NCBI GenBank assembly: GCA_016209595.1 | Contig: JACQVV010000406.1 | Coordinates: forward strand, 1-43,407 | Direction of reading: 5' to 3' | Length of the DNA stretch: 43,407 nucleotides | Origin: Planctomycetota bacterium | Lineage (GTDB): Bacteria > Planctomycetota > JACQVV01 | Shown here: one piece after another, positions 1 to 7,955 of the stretch | Layout of the letters: every line of letters begins with the position of its first letter | Numbering within the stretch: position 1 is the stretch's first letter | The notes under the pieces: model-generated | What the model was told of the DNA's origin: nothing | What the model saw: the letters and a program-made list of their open reading frames with translations, nothing else | Database searches by the model: none | Translations under genes and position numbers: made by a program

Positions 1-2
1 CC

Positions 3-464
3 CTCATCCTCTTCCTGCCCGACCGGACGGGAGCCGGGCGCGCCGACTGGGGCGGCGACACGCCGAGGGCGGAGAACGACCCGGCGCGAGAAGAGGGCGC
101 CCCCGGGGTCCGGTACTCCGGCGCCGGAATGGGCCTGACACCCCCCGACCTCCCTCCCCCTGGGTCAATGGTCGCCGCCGGCCTTGCCGACCACGCCGCC
201 GCCGTGGACAGCGCCGAGAAGGCTCGCTCCCCGGAGGAAAAGGGCCCCGAATGGTACGCGCGCCACGAAGCCGCCCTCCGCGAGCAGGACCCGGAAGAGA
301 TCGTGCGTCTTGCGGAAGAACGGATCCTCGCCGCGGGCCCCGAAGCGTACGCGAGGAGCCTCGACGAGCGGAACATGACCCCCGAACAGGTCGCGCGCAA
401 GCGCCGCCTCGAACAGGAGGCCGCGGAACGAAGACGCCAGGCAGAGGAGGCCCCTCCCGAGTAG
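3..464 (+). CDS. Hypothetical secreted or membrane-anchored protein, 5' end cut by window
   Basis: The reading frame is open from the left edge of the window and ends in TAG, so the true start lies outside; 153 residues are visible. The visible part begins LILFLPD, which looks like the end of a hydrophobic signal or anchor segment, followed by a low-complexity Gly/Pro/Ala stretch. The C-terminal third is a charged, probably helical region rich in Glu and Arg (EEIVRLAEERIL, then RKRRLEQEAAERRRQ), likely a coiled coil. No catalytic motif or known family is recognised. The layout (anchor, disordered linker, soluble part) matches the gene that follows 18 bases downstream on the same strand, so the two may be co-transcribed. 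An in-frame ATG at 129 exists but would discard the hydrophobic segment. Confidence 0.55.
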   Translation, partial: LILFLPDRTGAGRADWGGDTPRAENDPAREEGAPGVRYSGAGMGLTPPDLPPPGSMVAAGLADHAAAVDSAEKARSPEEKGPEWYARHEAALREQDPEEIVRLAEERILAAGPEAYARSLDERNMTPEQVARKRRLEQEAAERRRQAEEAPPE

Positions 465-482
465 CTCCCCTGACAGATACCG

Positions 483-1343
483 ATGAGACTCTTCATGAAA
501 AACAGAATTGTCGTTGTCACCATCGTCGTGGTATCTACCATCGCGCTCCTCCTCCTCCTCTGGGACCGAGGCTACTTCAGGCCCTTCGGCGAGAGCGACG
601 GAGAGGCGCGGGACTCCGCGCGCGGCCGGGCCGCCCCGGACGGACGGGGCGGCGGGCCAGGGGAGGGTCCAGGCACGGGAGGCGGGGCGGCGGCCCCCGA
701 CGACGGACCTCCCGGCTGGCGCGAGCGCGACGCGGCCGCGCGGGAGGCGGGGGCGGAGGGCCCTGGCACGCCCCTCCCGCCGGTCGAGGAGCCCCCGCGC
801 CCGGTCGAGGAGGTGGCGCGAGACCCAGAGGCCGCGGGCGACCGCGAGGTCCTCCACAACTCGATCGTGGTGGGACTCGAGGAGCTCGTCGCCTGGGCAG
901 AGCGGATCGTCGTGGGTCGTGTCGCCGGCTCCGAATGCCGGTGGAACGACGACAGGACCGCGGTCTTCACGTTCTACCAGATCGACGTCGACCAGACCCT
1001 GAAAGGCGAGACCGACAGCACGATCGAGGTCCGCGTTGTTGGAGGCGAGATTCCCGAGGAGAACGTGGCCCTCTCGGTGAGCCACCAGCCCCGGTTCGAT
1101 CCCGGCGACGAGGGGATCTTCTTCCTGGACGACGAACCGACGCTCTGGACGGGACTCGCGGCCGGCGAGCAAGGGTTCCTCGCGTTCGACCGCCGGGGGC
1201 CCGAGGCGACCTTCCTCAAGGACGGTTTCGGGCGCCCGATCCACGGGATCGGCGCGTCGAACCGATTCCGGATCCGCGACGAGGACCGGGGACGAGTCGA
1301 GGCCGCGCAGGTTCTGGAGCGCATCCGGCGCCTGGTCCGCTGA
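483..1343 (+). CDS. Membrane-anchored protein of unknown function
   Basis: The 286-residue protein starts with a short basic stretch and one strong hydrophobic helix (about residues 8-26), so it is probably inner-membrane anchored with the rest in the periplasm. Residues 30-120 are a disordered linker of Gly, Pro, Ala, Glu and Arg. From about residue 125 there is a compact domain with the pattern VVGRV...W......TFYQIDVDQTLKG...IEVRVVGGEIP...FDPGDEGIFFL, which resembles small beta-rich secreted proteins seen in planctomycete and acidobacterial genomes; I know no function for them. A second ATG at codon 5 (495) is possible. The gene converges on asnB with only 9 bases between the two stop codons. 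Confidence 0.7.
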   Translation: MRLFMKNRIVVVTIVVVSTIALLLLLWDRGYFRPFGESDGEARDSARGRAAPDGRGGGPGEGPGTGGGAAAPDDGPPGWRERDAAAREAGAEGPGTPLPPVEEPPRPVEEVARDPEAAGDREVLHNSIVVGLEELVAWAERIVVGRVAGSECRWNDDRTAVFTFYQIDVDQTLKGETDSTIEVRVVGGEIPEENVALSVSHQPRFDPGDEGIFFLDDEPTLWTGLAAGEQGFLAFDRRGPEATFLKDGFGRPIHGIGASNRFRIRDEDRGRVEAAQVLERIRRLVR

Positions 1344-1352
1344 TCCAGGCGG

Positions 1353-3230
1353 TCACGCGATGTCCGCGGGCGTCCCCGTGGGCCTTTCGACCGCGCGGCC
1401 GTCGAGGTAGATCGTCGCCCAGAGCTCCAGGACGAGCAGCATCCAGAGCTCCCGGCTCACCCCTCGGCCCGTCTTCTCGAAGCGGCGGACGAGTTCCTCC
1501 ACTGCCTCGGGCCGGAAGATGCCTCGTTTCTTCACGCGCTCGGTGGAGAGCAAGCGCTTCAGGTGGCCGAGCAAGGGACCGGAGAACCAGGCGTCCATCG
1601 GCAGGGTGAACCCCTGCTTGGGACGATGGACGAACCCGCGCGGCAGGAAGTCCTCGGCGACGAGCTTCAAGAGGTACTTCTTGGTCCCGCTCCTGATCTT
1701 GTACTCGGAGGGGATGCGCGCGCAGGCGTCCACGAAGTCCGCGTCGCAGTAAGGGACGCGTGCCTCGAGGGAATGGGCCATCGCCATCCGATCGAGGTTC
1801 GTGAGGTGGTTGGTGGTGAGGTAGAGGTTCTGGTCGAGGTCGAGCATCCGGGAGAGGCAGTCGGCGCGGGGGCCGGCGAAGTAGAGGTCCTGGAAGACCC
1901 GCGTCGGGTAGCCCGGGTCGAGCGACGAGCGAACCTCGGGGCTGTAGAGCCAGGACCGGGTCCCGTCGTCGAAGACCACCCGCCGCCGGAGGTAGCGGAG
2001 CCAGGGGTTCGCGAGCCTCCAGGGGCCGGTCGTCCCGTGGTCGCGAAACCAGTCCGACGCCCAGGCTCCCCGGCCGGGGTTGTCGCGCCAGAGGCCGGCC
2101 GGGCCTCCCAGGCAGCGGTAGCGCTCGTACCCCGCGAATACCTCGTCCCCCCCCGCTCCGGCCAGGACTACCTTCACGCGGCTCGCCGCAAGCTCGGAGA
2201 CCATGTAGTACTGGAGGTTGTGCGCGCAAGGCTGATCGAAGTGCCAGAGGACGGTGAGGAGGTCGTCGAACGCTGACGGCCGCGCCACCACCGAATGGTG
2301 CTCGGTCCCGAACCGGCGCGCTACCTCCTCCTGATAGCCCCGCTCGTCCAGCCCGTGGTCTCCCTCGACATTCATGGAGAACGTCTGAACGCGACCGGGC
2401 GCCTCGCCAACCATGAGGGCGGTGAGGAGGGAGGAGTCGACGCCTCCCGAGAGCAGGACCCCGACCTCGGTGTCGGCGACGAGGTTCGCGCGCACGGATT
2501 CGCGGAGCGATTCGAGCGCGGTCGCCTTCGCCTCCGCGAGCGACATTCGGGACCTGGAAGCCGGCCAGCCGGTCCGCCAGTAGCGTTCGATACGGCACCC
2601 GGAGGAGTCGGCCCGCAGGAAGTGGCCCGGCAAGAGGGTCCGGATCCCGCGGAAGGGGGTCCGGTCGGGCGGGAACTGCATGAAGGTAAGGAAGAAGTCG
2701 ATCGCTTCGAGGTCGATCTCCCGTGGCACTCGTGGATCGACGAGGATCGCCTTCGCCTCGGACGCGAAGTAGAGGCGCCCGTCGAACTCGCCGTAGACGA
2801 GCGGCTTGATTCCCGTCTTGTCCCGGGCGAGGAACAGCCGCTTGTCGCGCGAGTCCCAGATCGCGAAGGCGAACATCCCCCGGAGGTGCTGGAGGGCGGC
2901 CGGCCCGTCGAGGACGAACGCGGCCAGCACGACTTCCGTGTCGCTTCTCGTCGAGAAGAGATATCCCCGCGCTTCGAGGCCGGCCCGCAGCTCCCTGTAG
3001 TTGAAGCACTCGCCGTTGAACACGATCCACCAGCGGCCGGTGGGATCCCCGATCGGCTGGTTCCCTCCCGCGAGGTCGATGATCGCGAGCCGGCGGCTCG
3101 CCATCCCCATCCGCCGGTCGGGGTCAAGGTAGATCCCCTGATGGTCCGGCCCGCGATGGGCGAGGCTCCGCGCCATCCGTTCCAGGAGCCCCGGATCGGC
3201 GTCGTTGATGATTCCCGCGATGCCGCACAT
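1353..3230 (-). CDS. asnB: Asparagine synthase (glutamine-hydrolysing), surface-glycan type
   Basis: The 625-residue protein is a class II glutamine amidotransferase joined to an ATP-pyrophosphatase synthetase domain. The start is fixed by MCGIAGII, because Cys2 becomes the N-terminal nucleophile after Met removal. Further glutaminase marks are LAHRGPDHQGIY and FNGECFNYRELR. The ATP-binding loop is LLSGGVDSS near residue 265. Family members make asparagine from aspartate, ATP and glutamine, and those in polysaccharide clusters often amidate sugar acids instead. Its position beside sulfotransferase, PIG-L and glycosyltransferase genes favours a glycan role, but that is inference. It is on the minus strand and apparently has its own near-leaderless promoter. 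Confidence 0.92.
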   Translation of the reverse strand: MCGIAGIINDADPGLLERMARSLAHRGPDHQGIYLDPDRRMGMASRRLAIIDLAGGNQPIGDPTGRWWIVFNGECFNYRELRAGLEARGYLFSTRSDTEVVLAAFVLDGPAALQHLRGMFAFAIWDSRDKRLFLARDKTGIKPLVYGEFDGRLYFASEAKAILVDPRVPREIDLEAIDFFLTFMQFPPDRTPFRGIRTLLPGHFLRADSSGCRIERYWRTGWPASRSRMSLAEAKATALESLRESVRANLVADTEVGVLLSGGVDSSLLTALMVGEAPGRVQTFSMNVEGDHGLDERGYQEEVARRFGTEHHSVVARPSAFDDLLTVLWHFDQPCAHNLQYYMVSELAASRVKVVLAGAGGDEVFAGYERYRCLGGPAGLWRDNPGRGAWASDWFRDHGTTGPWRLANPWLRYLRRRVVFDDGTRSWLYSPEVRSSLDPGYPTRVFQDLYFAGPRADCLSRMLDLDQNLYLTTNHLTNLDRMAMAHSLEARVPYCDADFVDACARIPSEYKIRSGTKKYLLKLVAEDFLPRGFVHRPKQGFTLPMDAWFSGPLLGHLKRLLSTERVKKRGIFRPEAVEELVRRFEKTGRGVSRELWMLLVLELWATIYLDGRAVERPTGTPADIA

Positions 3231-3240
3231 GCGGAGGCGG

Positions 3241-3269
3241 ATATTGGCACGCGTGGGGATCCGTGTAAA
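3241..3269 (-). promoter_or_regulatory. Putative sigma70-type promoter of asnB
   Basis: On the minus strand TTTACA (3269-3264) and CAATAT (3246-3241) are separated by 17 bases. The -10 box ends 10 bases before the asnB ATG, so the transcript would have almost no leader, and no Shine-Dalgarno sequence is visible. Box matches are 5/6 and 3/6 by eye. Confidence 0.35.
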
Positions 3270-3338
3270 GCGTGCGGCCCCGTCCGCTGGCCGGTTCGCG
3301 CGGGCCGTGGTAGATTCGACCCGACCCCGAGGAGCGAG

Positions 3339-3908
3339 CTGGAAAGCGACGAGCGCCCGATCGACGTCTTCCTCCAGGCGACCCCGTTCGCCGCGAGAGC
3401 CGAGTACGTTTTCGACGAGTTCTTCGCGCGCCGGGCGAGGGCGTACCGGATCTGCGGGCTTGCGGAGACCGACCGGGCCCGGGAATCCGAAGGCGGCCCC
3501 GGCATCTACTACGGCCCGGACGCAGCCGGCTTCCTCGCCGCTCGTCCGGGGTTCCGGGGGATAGCCATCCAGCAGTCGGCGGAGGTAGTGCCGTTCTTCG
3601 CCTCCCGCCGGCCGTTTGACGCGGCCCGAGCGATCGAGGAGGAGGGGATCCCTTTTCTCTTGGCCTCCTCGCTCCCCCCGGCTCCGGCGCCCTCCGTGCG
3701 AGTCCTCGGGATCGACCCGATCGCCTCGGCCTTCCATTTCCTCTCGGGATACCAGGAGACCGTGTTCCTCTACCGCCGCTTCCTCGAGCACGCGGCAAGT
3801 CGTGGCGCCGCGCTCCTTTCCCCCGGCGACCTCTCCGCCTGGTGGCGGAGCGAGTTCCGCTGCCGGCGCGTGGAGACTCCCGTCCCTCGGCCCGCGAGGG
3901 TAGGTTAG
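3339..3908 (+). pseudogene. Internally deleted polysaccharide-deacetylase-family remnant (DUF7033-like N-terminus)
   Basis: About 189 codons. The first part (IDVFLQATPF, AEYVFDEFF, YRICGLAET, GIYYGPD, GIAIQQSAEVVPFFASRR, IDPIASAFHFLSGYQETVF) resembles the N-terminal domain that precedes polysaccharide deacetylases in glycan clusters. It then jumps directly to LYRRFLEHAASRG and LSAWWRS, which looks like the extreme C-terminus of such enzymes. The whole catalytic NodB-like core, with its metal-binding Asp/His residues, is missing. No ATG, GTG or TTG lies in frame near the domain start; the best candidate is CTG at 3339, four bases after GAGGAG, with TAGATT at 3311 as a possible -10 box. It lies on the plus strand between two minus-strand genes and overlaps the sulfotransferase stop by four bases. 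An in-frame deletion remnant is the simplest reading; the family match is from memory. Confidence 0.5.
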
Positions 3909-5266
3909 CCCGGACACGCTCCTGGTGCCGGGACCGGCCGGCCGAGGAGCTCGGCGAGGCGCTCCTGGTCGGCGCGGAATCGCTCTCGCAGATCGAGTTC
4001 GAGCGCAGCAGGGATCGGGGGCGGCTCGACCGTCCGGTTCAGGCCGCGGGCGATCCGGGCGATCGCCCGCGCGCCGGGAAGGCGTCGCGCGAGGTCGAGG
4101 AGGAGCCCGTGGCCGGACAGGAGGCGCTCGAGGATCCGGGACCGAAAGGCCACACCGCGGTTCCGGCTCTCCCTCCCCGGCCGGATCGCGGCCGAGTCGC
4201 CCACGCCGAGAAACCGGAAGACCCCCGGCAGGACGCGCTCCGGATCTGCGACGAGATCCTCGAGAAAAATCGCGTGAGCCCGTTCCCGGGGAACGTATTC
4301 GAAGAGAGTCGAAAGCAGCGAGGCGTAGAGGCCGTGCGTCACGTAGCCGAACTGGAAGCGCGCGAGCTCCCCGCGGGCGACGCGCTCCGGTTCGGCCTGG
4401 ATGGCATCGCCGAAGCCGAGCGGCTCCCGCCCCTTCTCGACGTTCTTCCAGTAGTGGGAGTAGGCGCGAACGACGGGGTCCCGGAAGATGGCCAGCACGC
4501 GGACGCCGGGAAGGGTGTCGCGGATCCGCCCGAGGGCGGGGCGGCTCACGAGGTACGACGGCGTCGCCTCGAGAACGACCCGTCGGCCCTCGGCGCCCTC
4601 GAAGAAACCCTCGTACCAGCCGAGCCCCCGGGCGAAGTTCTCGTCGCGGTCGAAGAACCGGATTTCCTTCCCCGGCGTGACGAAGACCTCGGGGTGGGCG
4701 GCGAGGCAGGCCGCGAAGTGGGTCGTCCCGCAGCGAGGCTGGCCGGCGAGCAGCACGTTGGGGAGCACGGCGGCATGGTACCGGAAGATCGAGGCTCGAG
4801 GCCACAGGACCCAGCGGACGACCTCGAAGGCCTCGGCGAATTTGGCGCCGATCGAGACTCCCCGTGTGAGGCACAGGCTGCGCAGAAAAGCCTCGGTCGC
4901 GTACGGGCGCCCGGTCTGGCTCCGATACTCGGCGAGGGCGCGGACCTTCCGGGCGACGTGCTCCTCGCGGAGGCGGATGAACGCCTGCGTCGCGAACTGG
5001 ATGTTGTTCCAGGGCATCTCGTAGGCGAGGATCGTGCGTCGCTTATAGGCCCGCAACCCCTCGGCCGCCACCACGTGGTGGTCCTGGTGGAGGTCGTTCA
5101 CCGACGGCATGAACACCAATGTCGGCTCGAGTTCGCGGTTCAGGCGGACGAGGTCCTCAAGGATCTCCTGGCGCCGAGCCGCGAAGTGACGGACCCGACA
5201 ACGGAAGAGGACGAGATTCGCCGGCGGGATCCCGAGCGCCGCGGTCGCGGCCCGCACCTCCGCCAC
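3905..5266 (-). CDS. PIG-L/LmbE deacetylase (N-terminally cut) fused to a sulfotransferase
   Basis: The 453-residue frame begins inside a PIG-L (LmbE) N-deacetylase domain: the visible part has VRHFAARRQEIL, LVFMPSVNDLHQDHHVV and YEMPWNN, including the distal zinc-site HQDHH. From about residue 165 it continues into a PAPS-dependent sulfotransferase with the 5'-phosphosulfate loop AGQPRCGTTHF, then EIRFFDRDENF and the 3'-phosphate motif IFRDPVVRAYSHYWKN. The product would transfer sulfate to a sugar or lipid-carrier glycan. The start given is GTG at 5266, with AAGGA seven bases upstream. In the same frame the true family N-terminus lies upstream, from ATG 5440, but is separated by a TGA at 5306-5308. 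The sulfotransferase half looks intact, so a shortened protein may still be made by reinitiation. Confidence 0.75.
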   Translation of the reverse strand: MAEVRAATAALGIPPANLVLFRCRVRHFAARRQEILEDLVRLNRELEPTLVFMPSVNDLHQDHHVVAAEGLRAYKRRTILAYEMPWNNIQFATQAFIRLREEHVARKVRALAEYRSQTGRPYATEAFLRSLCLTRGVSIGAKFAEAFEVVRWVLWPRASIFRYHAAVLPNVLLAGQPRCGTTHFAACLAAHPEVFVTPGKEIRFFDRDENFARGLGWYEGFFEGAEGRRVVLEATPSYLVSRPALGRIRDTLPGVRVLAIFRDPVVRAYSHYWKNVEKGREPLGFGDAIQAEPERVARGELARFQFGYVTHGLYASLLSTLFEYVPRERAHAIFLEDLVADPERVLPGVFRFLGVGDSAAIRPGRESRNRGVAFRSRILERLLSGHGLLLDLARRLPGARAIARIARGLNRTVEPPPIPAALELDLRERFRADQERLAELLGRPVPAPGACPG

Positions 5267-5305
5267 AAGGATTTCCTTCGGCCACCCCTCGGGGACGGAC
5301 TCCTC

Positions 5306-5440
5306 TCACGCGCTGAAGGCGGCGCAGTAGACCTCGTGTCCCTCGTCGAGGAACCGCGCGATCGAGCCCCCGCAACCGAACTCACCCTCGTCTGTGTAGG
5401 GGGCGAGGACGAGGACCCGCTCCTTTTCCCGCTCTCTCAT
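5306..5440 (-). pseudogene. 5' part of the PIG-L/sulfotransferase gene, ended by an in-frame TGA
   Basis: From ATG at 5440 the frame encodes 44 residues including VLVLAPYTDEGEFGCGGSIA and EVYCAAFSA, the first strand and metal loop of a PIG-L/LmbE domain. Codon 45 is TGA (plus-strand bases 5306-5308). The frame then continues EESVPEGWPKEIL into the downstream CDS, so only this codon breaks a 511-residue fusion. The loop reads PYTDE where the family normally has PHxDD, so the first zinc-binding histidine is tyrosine. Both a stop and a lost metal ligand suggest decay of the deacetylase half. A sequencing error or recoding of TGA is possible; I see no convincing SECIS-like stem-loop just downstream. 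Confidence 0.6.
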
Positions 5441-5490
5441 GGGCGGCGTAGACTACCGGGAGCCGGGCCCGGGCGCGAGCCGAGCGGAAG

Positions 5491-5519
5491 TTGACAGACT
5501 CCCTGCCGTCCCGTAGCCT
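5491..5519 (+). promoter_or_regulatory. Strong sigma70-type promoter, leaderless, for the 5528 methyltransferase
   Basis: TTGACA (5491-5496) is a perfect -35 box. Exactly 17 bases later is TAGCCT (5514-5519). Eight bases separate this -10 box from the ATG at 5528, so transcription would begin at or next to the start codon. No Shine-Dalgarno sequence is present (CTGCCCCC), which fits leaderless translation. Confidence 0.55.
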
Positions 5520-5527
5520 CTGCCCCC

Positions 5528-6160
5528 ATGACCCATCTCGAGGATCGTGTCCTCGCCAGTCGCTTCGGGCGCTACGGAGCATACGACGGCAAGGAACGTT
5601 TCGCGTCGTACTGGCATCAGAAGGACGAGATCCTCGCGCTCCGACCCCGGACACTCCTCCATTGCGGGATCGGGAACAACTTCCTCTGCCGTTACCTCGA
5701 GGGGACGGGCATCCGGCAGTTCACCCTCGACAACGAGCCCGACTTCCGGCCCTCCGTCAGCGCCTCGGTCGTGAAGCTACCCTTCCTGGACGGGAGCTTC
5801 GACGCGATCGCCTGCTTCCAGGTGCTCGAACACCTCCCCTACGAGCTCTTCTCCGGGATCCTTCGGGAGTACCGCCGGGTCTCGCGCCGGCACGTCGTCC
5901 TTTCGCTCCCGAACAGGAGCCTCTGGCTGGGACTCCGTCTCACCTTCTACCCACGCCTCAGCGTCCAGCGCGGGCTCTCGATCGAAGCCTTCTCCCGGGC
6001 GCACGTGTTCGACGGAAAGCACCACTGGGAGATCGGGAAGAAGGGTTTCCCGGTCCGTCGGATCGTCGGCGACATCCAGGCCGCCGGCCTGGTCGTCCGC
6101 AAGGCCTACCGCATCCCCGAGAAGCCGCTCCACCACGTGTTCGTGCTGGAGAAGGGGTAG
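5528..6160 (+). CDS. Class I SAM-dependent methyltransferase
   Basis: The 210-residue protein has the Rossmann-type SAM fold: motif I is degenerate (LLHCGIGNNFL), followed by acidic TLDNEPDF at the end of strand 2, then VVKLPFLDGSFDAIACFQVLEHLPY, the typical motif III/IV of small-molecule methyltransferases. The C-terminal part (HHWEIGKKGFPVRRI, EKPLHHVFVLEKG) is conserved in relatives from glycan gene clusters. The substrate is unknown; a sugar or lipid-linked intermediate is likely from context. The gene is divergent from the broken PIG-L/sulfotransferase gene and starts a plus-strand run. The ATG is chosen because the strong promoter lies eight bases before it and no in-frame start lies upstream. 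Confidence 0.85.
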   Translation: MTHLEDRVLASRFGRYGAYDGKERFASYWHQKDEILALRPRTLLHCGIGNNFLCRYLEGTGIRQFTLDNEPDFRPSVSASVVKLPFLDGSFDAIACFQVLEHLPYELFSGILREYRRVSRRHVVLSLPNRSLWLGLRLTFYPRLSVQRGLSIEAFSRAHVFDGKHHWEIGKKGFPVRRIVGDIQAAGLVVRKAYRIPEKPLHHVFVLEKG

Positions 6161-6171
6161 CGGTCAAGGAG

Positions 6172-6576
6172 ATGGGCCGCTACAAGGAAGTCGCCTTCGC
6201 GCCGCTCGAGGTCACGCCCGTCTCGGCCGAGGCCCTGCCGAGCTTCGACGTCGTCCTCTGTCTCTCGGTGTTCCATCACTGGGTGAAGCACCACGGCGAG
6301 CCGGGGGCCCGCCGGATCGTCGGCCCGCTCGCCGCGCGCACGAAGAGGCATTCCGTCTTCGAGACCGGCCAGCCCGACGAGGACGCGGCCTGGGCGCCCA
6401 ACGTCTCGTTCATGCTCCCCGACCCCCGCTCCTGGATCGAGGGGTTCCTGACCGGTCTCGGGTTAGCCCGAGTGCGCTGCCTGGGGGCCTTCCCGGCCGC
6501 CGTTTCGCCCGTCCGGCGCCTCCTCTTCGTGGCGTCCCGGGGAGACCCGGAAACGCCCCTTCCGTCTGGATCATGA
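6172..6576 (+). CDS. Truncated SAM methyltransferase, C-terminal half only
   Basis: The 134-residue product starts MGRYKEVAFAPLEV and contains FDVVLCLSVFHHWVKHHG, FETGQPDEDAAW and a C-terminal PVRRLLFVASR. This matches the second half of a class I methyltransferase (strand 4 onward); the glycine-rich SAM-binding motif I is absent. Upstream sequence in this frame is occupied by the neighbouring methyltransferase in another frame, so the N-terminal half has been lost or overwritten. The stop overlaps the start of the WbqC gene as ATGA, so translation of the fragment could still be coupled to it. It probably lacks activity alone; whether it could complement its neighbour is open. Confidence 0.55.
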   Translation: MGRYKEVAFAPLEVTPVSAEALPSFDVVLCLSVFHHWVKHHGEPGARRIVGPLAARTKRHSVFETGQPDEDAAWAPNVSFMLPDPRSWIEGFLTGLGLARVRCLGAFPAAVSPVRRLLFVASRGDPETPLPSGS

Positions 6577-7268
6577 CCCGCGTCACCATCCACCAGCCGA
6601 ACTACCTCCCGTATCTCGGGATCCTCGACAAGATCGACCGTGCAGACGTCTTCGTACTCCTCGACACCGCGCAGTACGTGCGCGACCAGTTCATGAACCG
6701 GAACCAGATCCGCACCCGGCAAGGGTCCGCCTGGCTCACGATCCCGATCCCCGTCAGCGACTGCTACCTCAAGCGCATCTGCGACGTTCCGCTCCCCGCG
6801 GATGGACGCTGGCGCGAGAAGCACTGGAAGTCGATCCAGACCCACTACGGCGGCTCGCGCCACTTCGAGGAGTACGCCCCGCCGCTCTGCGAGCTCTACG
6901 CCCGCGAGTGGCCGGGTCTCTCCCGGATGAGCGAGGCGATCCTGGCCTGGCTCCTGGACGCGTTCGGCATCCGGTCCCGCATCCTCCGCGCGAGCGAGAT
7001 GGACCTGGGTCCCGAGCTCCGTGCCAGCGACCTCCTGGTGGACATCGCCAAGAGGGTCGGCGCCGAGCGCTACCTCTCGGGCGCATCGGGCCGGAAGTAC
7101 CTCGAAGCGGAGAAGTTCGTCCGGGCGGGCGTCGCTCTCGAGTTCCAGGACTACCATCACCCGACCTACAGACAGCGCTTCGAAGGATTCGTCAAGAACC
7201 TGGCCGCCATCGACCTGTTGTTCAACGAGGGCCCGGACTCGCTCCGGGTGCTTCGCTCGGGCCGCTAG
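6573..7268 (+). CDS. WbqC family protein
   Basis: The 231-residue protein opens with the family signature HQPNYLPYLGILDKI, followed by ADVFVLLDTAQYVRDQFMNRN and LTIPI. The late SGASGRKYL and FQDYHHPTYRQ are also typical. WbqC proteins occur in O-antigen and other glycan clusters and are thought to act in the biosynthesis or transfer of unusual sugar or amino-acid-modified residues, but the reaction is not settled. The length is normal for the family. The ATG overlaps the preceding stop (ATGA), suggesting coupling. A separate promoter for the next gene appears in the 72-base gap that follows. Confidence 0.88.
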   Translation: MTRVTIHQPNYLPYLGILDKIDRADVFVLLDTAQYVRDQFMNRNQIRTRQGSAWLTIPIPVSDCYLKRICDVPLPADGRWREKHWKSIQTHYGGSRHFEEYAPPLCELYAREWPGLSRMSEAILAWLLDAFGIRSRILRASEMDLGPELRASDLLVDIAKRVGAERYLSGASGRKYLEAEKFVRAGVALEFQDYHHPTYRQRFEGFVKNLAAIDLLFNEGPDSLRVLRSGR

Positions 7269-7273
7269 AGCGA

Positions 7274-7301
7274 TGGACAGGTCTTCGCCGGACGCTACAC
7301 T
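7274..7301 (+). promoter_or_regulatory. Putative promoter of the PIG-L/GT4 pair
   Basis: TGGACA (7274-7279) and TACACT (7296-7301) are 16 bases apart, in the gap after the WbqC gene. They are followed by a leader of about 33 bases that carries GGAAGG nine bases before GTG 7341. Confidence 0.4.
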
Positions 7302-7340
7302 ACCCAAACGCGCACTCCGTCTCCTGGAAGGCTCTTGCCC

Positions 7341-7955
7341 GTGAAGATCCTCGCCATCGCCGCGCATCCAGATGATCTGGAGATATCCGTCGGCGGAACC
7401 CTGCGCAAGTACGTCCAGGCGCGCCACGAGGTCCGGGGTGTCGTCGTCACCGTCCCCTATCTCCGGGAGACGCGCACCGCGGAGGCGCGGGCGGGCGCCG
7501 CCGCCCTCGGGTTCGAACTCGTCGTCCTCGACTTCCCCCCGGACGAGCTCGTCTTCACCCGAAAGCTCGTCGGCTGCTTCGATTCTTGCCTCGACGAGTT
7601 CCCCGCCGACGTCGTCTTCACTCAGTGGATCCACGACTCGCACCAGGACCACGTGAACGTCGCGCAGGCCACGCTGGCAGCCACGCGGAAAAACCGCTGC
7701 ACGCTCTACATGTACGAGGAGACCATTCCGGGAGGGATCGTCCCCTACGCGTTCCGCCCGCAGGTCTACTTCGACATCTCCGATACGATGGAGACCAAGA
7801 TCGAGGCCTCCCTTAAACACGCGTCCGAAGTGGCCAAGTGCGGCCGCGAGGAGTGGGAGAGCGGGATCCGCGGCCGGGCGATGTTTCGGGGCCGCCAGAT
7901 CGGCGTGACCTACGCGGAGGCCTTCGAACTGGTCAAGGAAATCAAGCGTCTTTGA
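7341..7955 (+). CDS. PIG-L/LmbE family N-deacetylase
   Basis: The 204-residue enzyme has an intact zinc loop AIAAHPDDLEISVGG (His and Asp ligands, catalytic Asp) and the distal ligand motif HDSHQDHVNV. Members remove acetyl groups from N-acetyl sugars such as GlcNAc linked to lipids or metabolites. GTG at 7341 is chosen over TTG at 7335 because GGAAGG sits nine bases before GTG but only three before TTG. It is the intact counterpart of the broken PIG-L domain at 5266-5440, so it could supply the lost activity if substrates match. Its stop overlaps the start of the GT4 gene as TTGA, implying that deacetylation and glycosyl transfer are linked. Confidence 0.88.
   Translation: MKILAIAAHPDDLEISVGGTLRKYVQARHEVRGVVVTVPYLRETRTAEARAGAAALGFELVVLDFPPDELVFTRKLVGCFDSCLDEFPADVVFTQWIHDSHQDHVNVAQATLAATRKNRCTLYMYEETIPGGIVPYAFRPQVYFDISDTMETKIEASLKHASEVAKCGREEWESGIRGRAMFRGRQIGVTYAEAFELVKEIKRL

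Noticed and set aside
5257..5308. Selenocysteine insertion at the TGA of the PIG-L fusion
   Set aside because: AAGGAAATCCTT and CCCCGAGGGG can pair locally but have poor loops and no clear SECIS shape. Kept only as a point to check.
7335..7955. TTG at 7335 as start of the intact PIG-L gene
   Set aside because: GTG at 7341 has better spacing from GGAAGG and directly precedes the conserved first strand.
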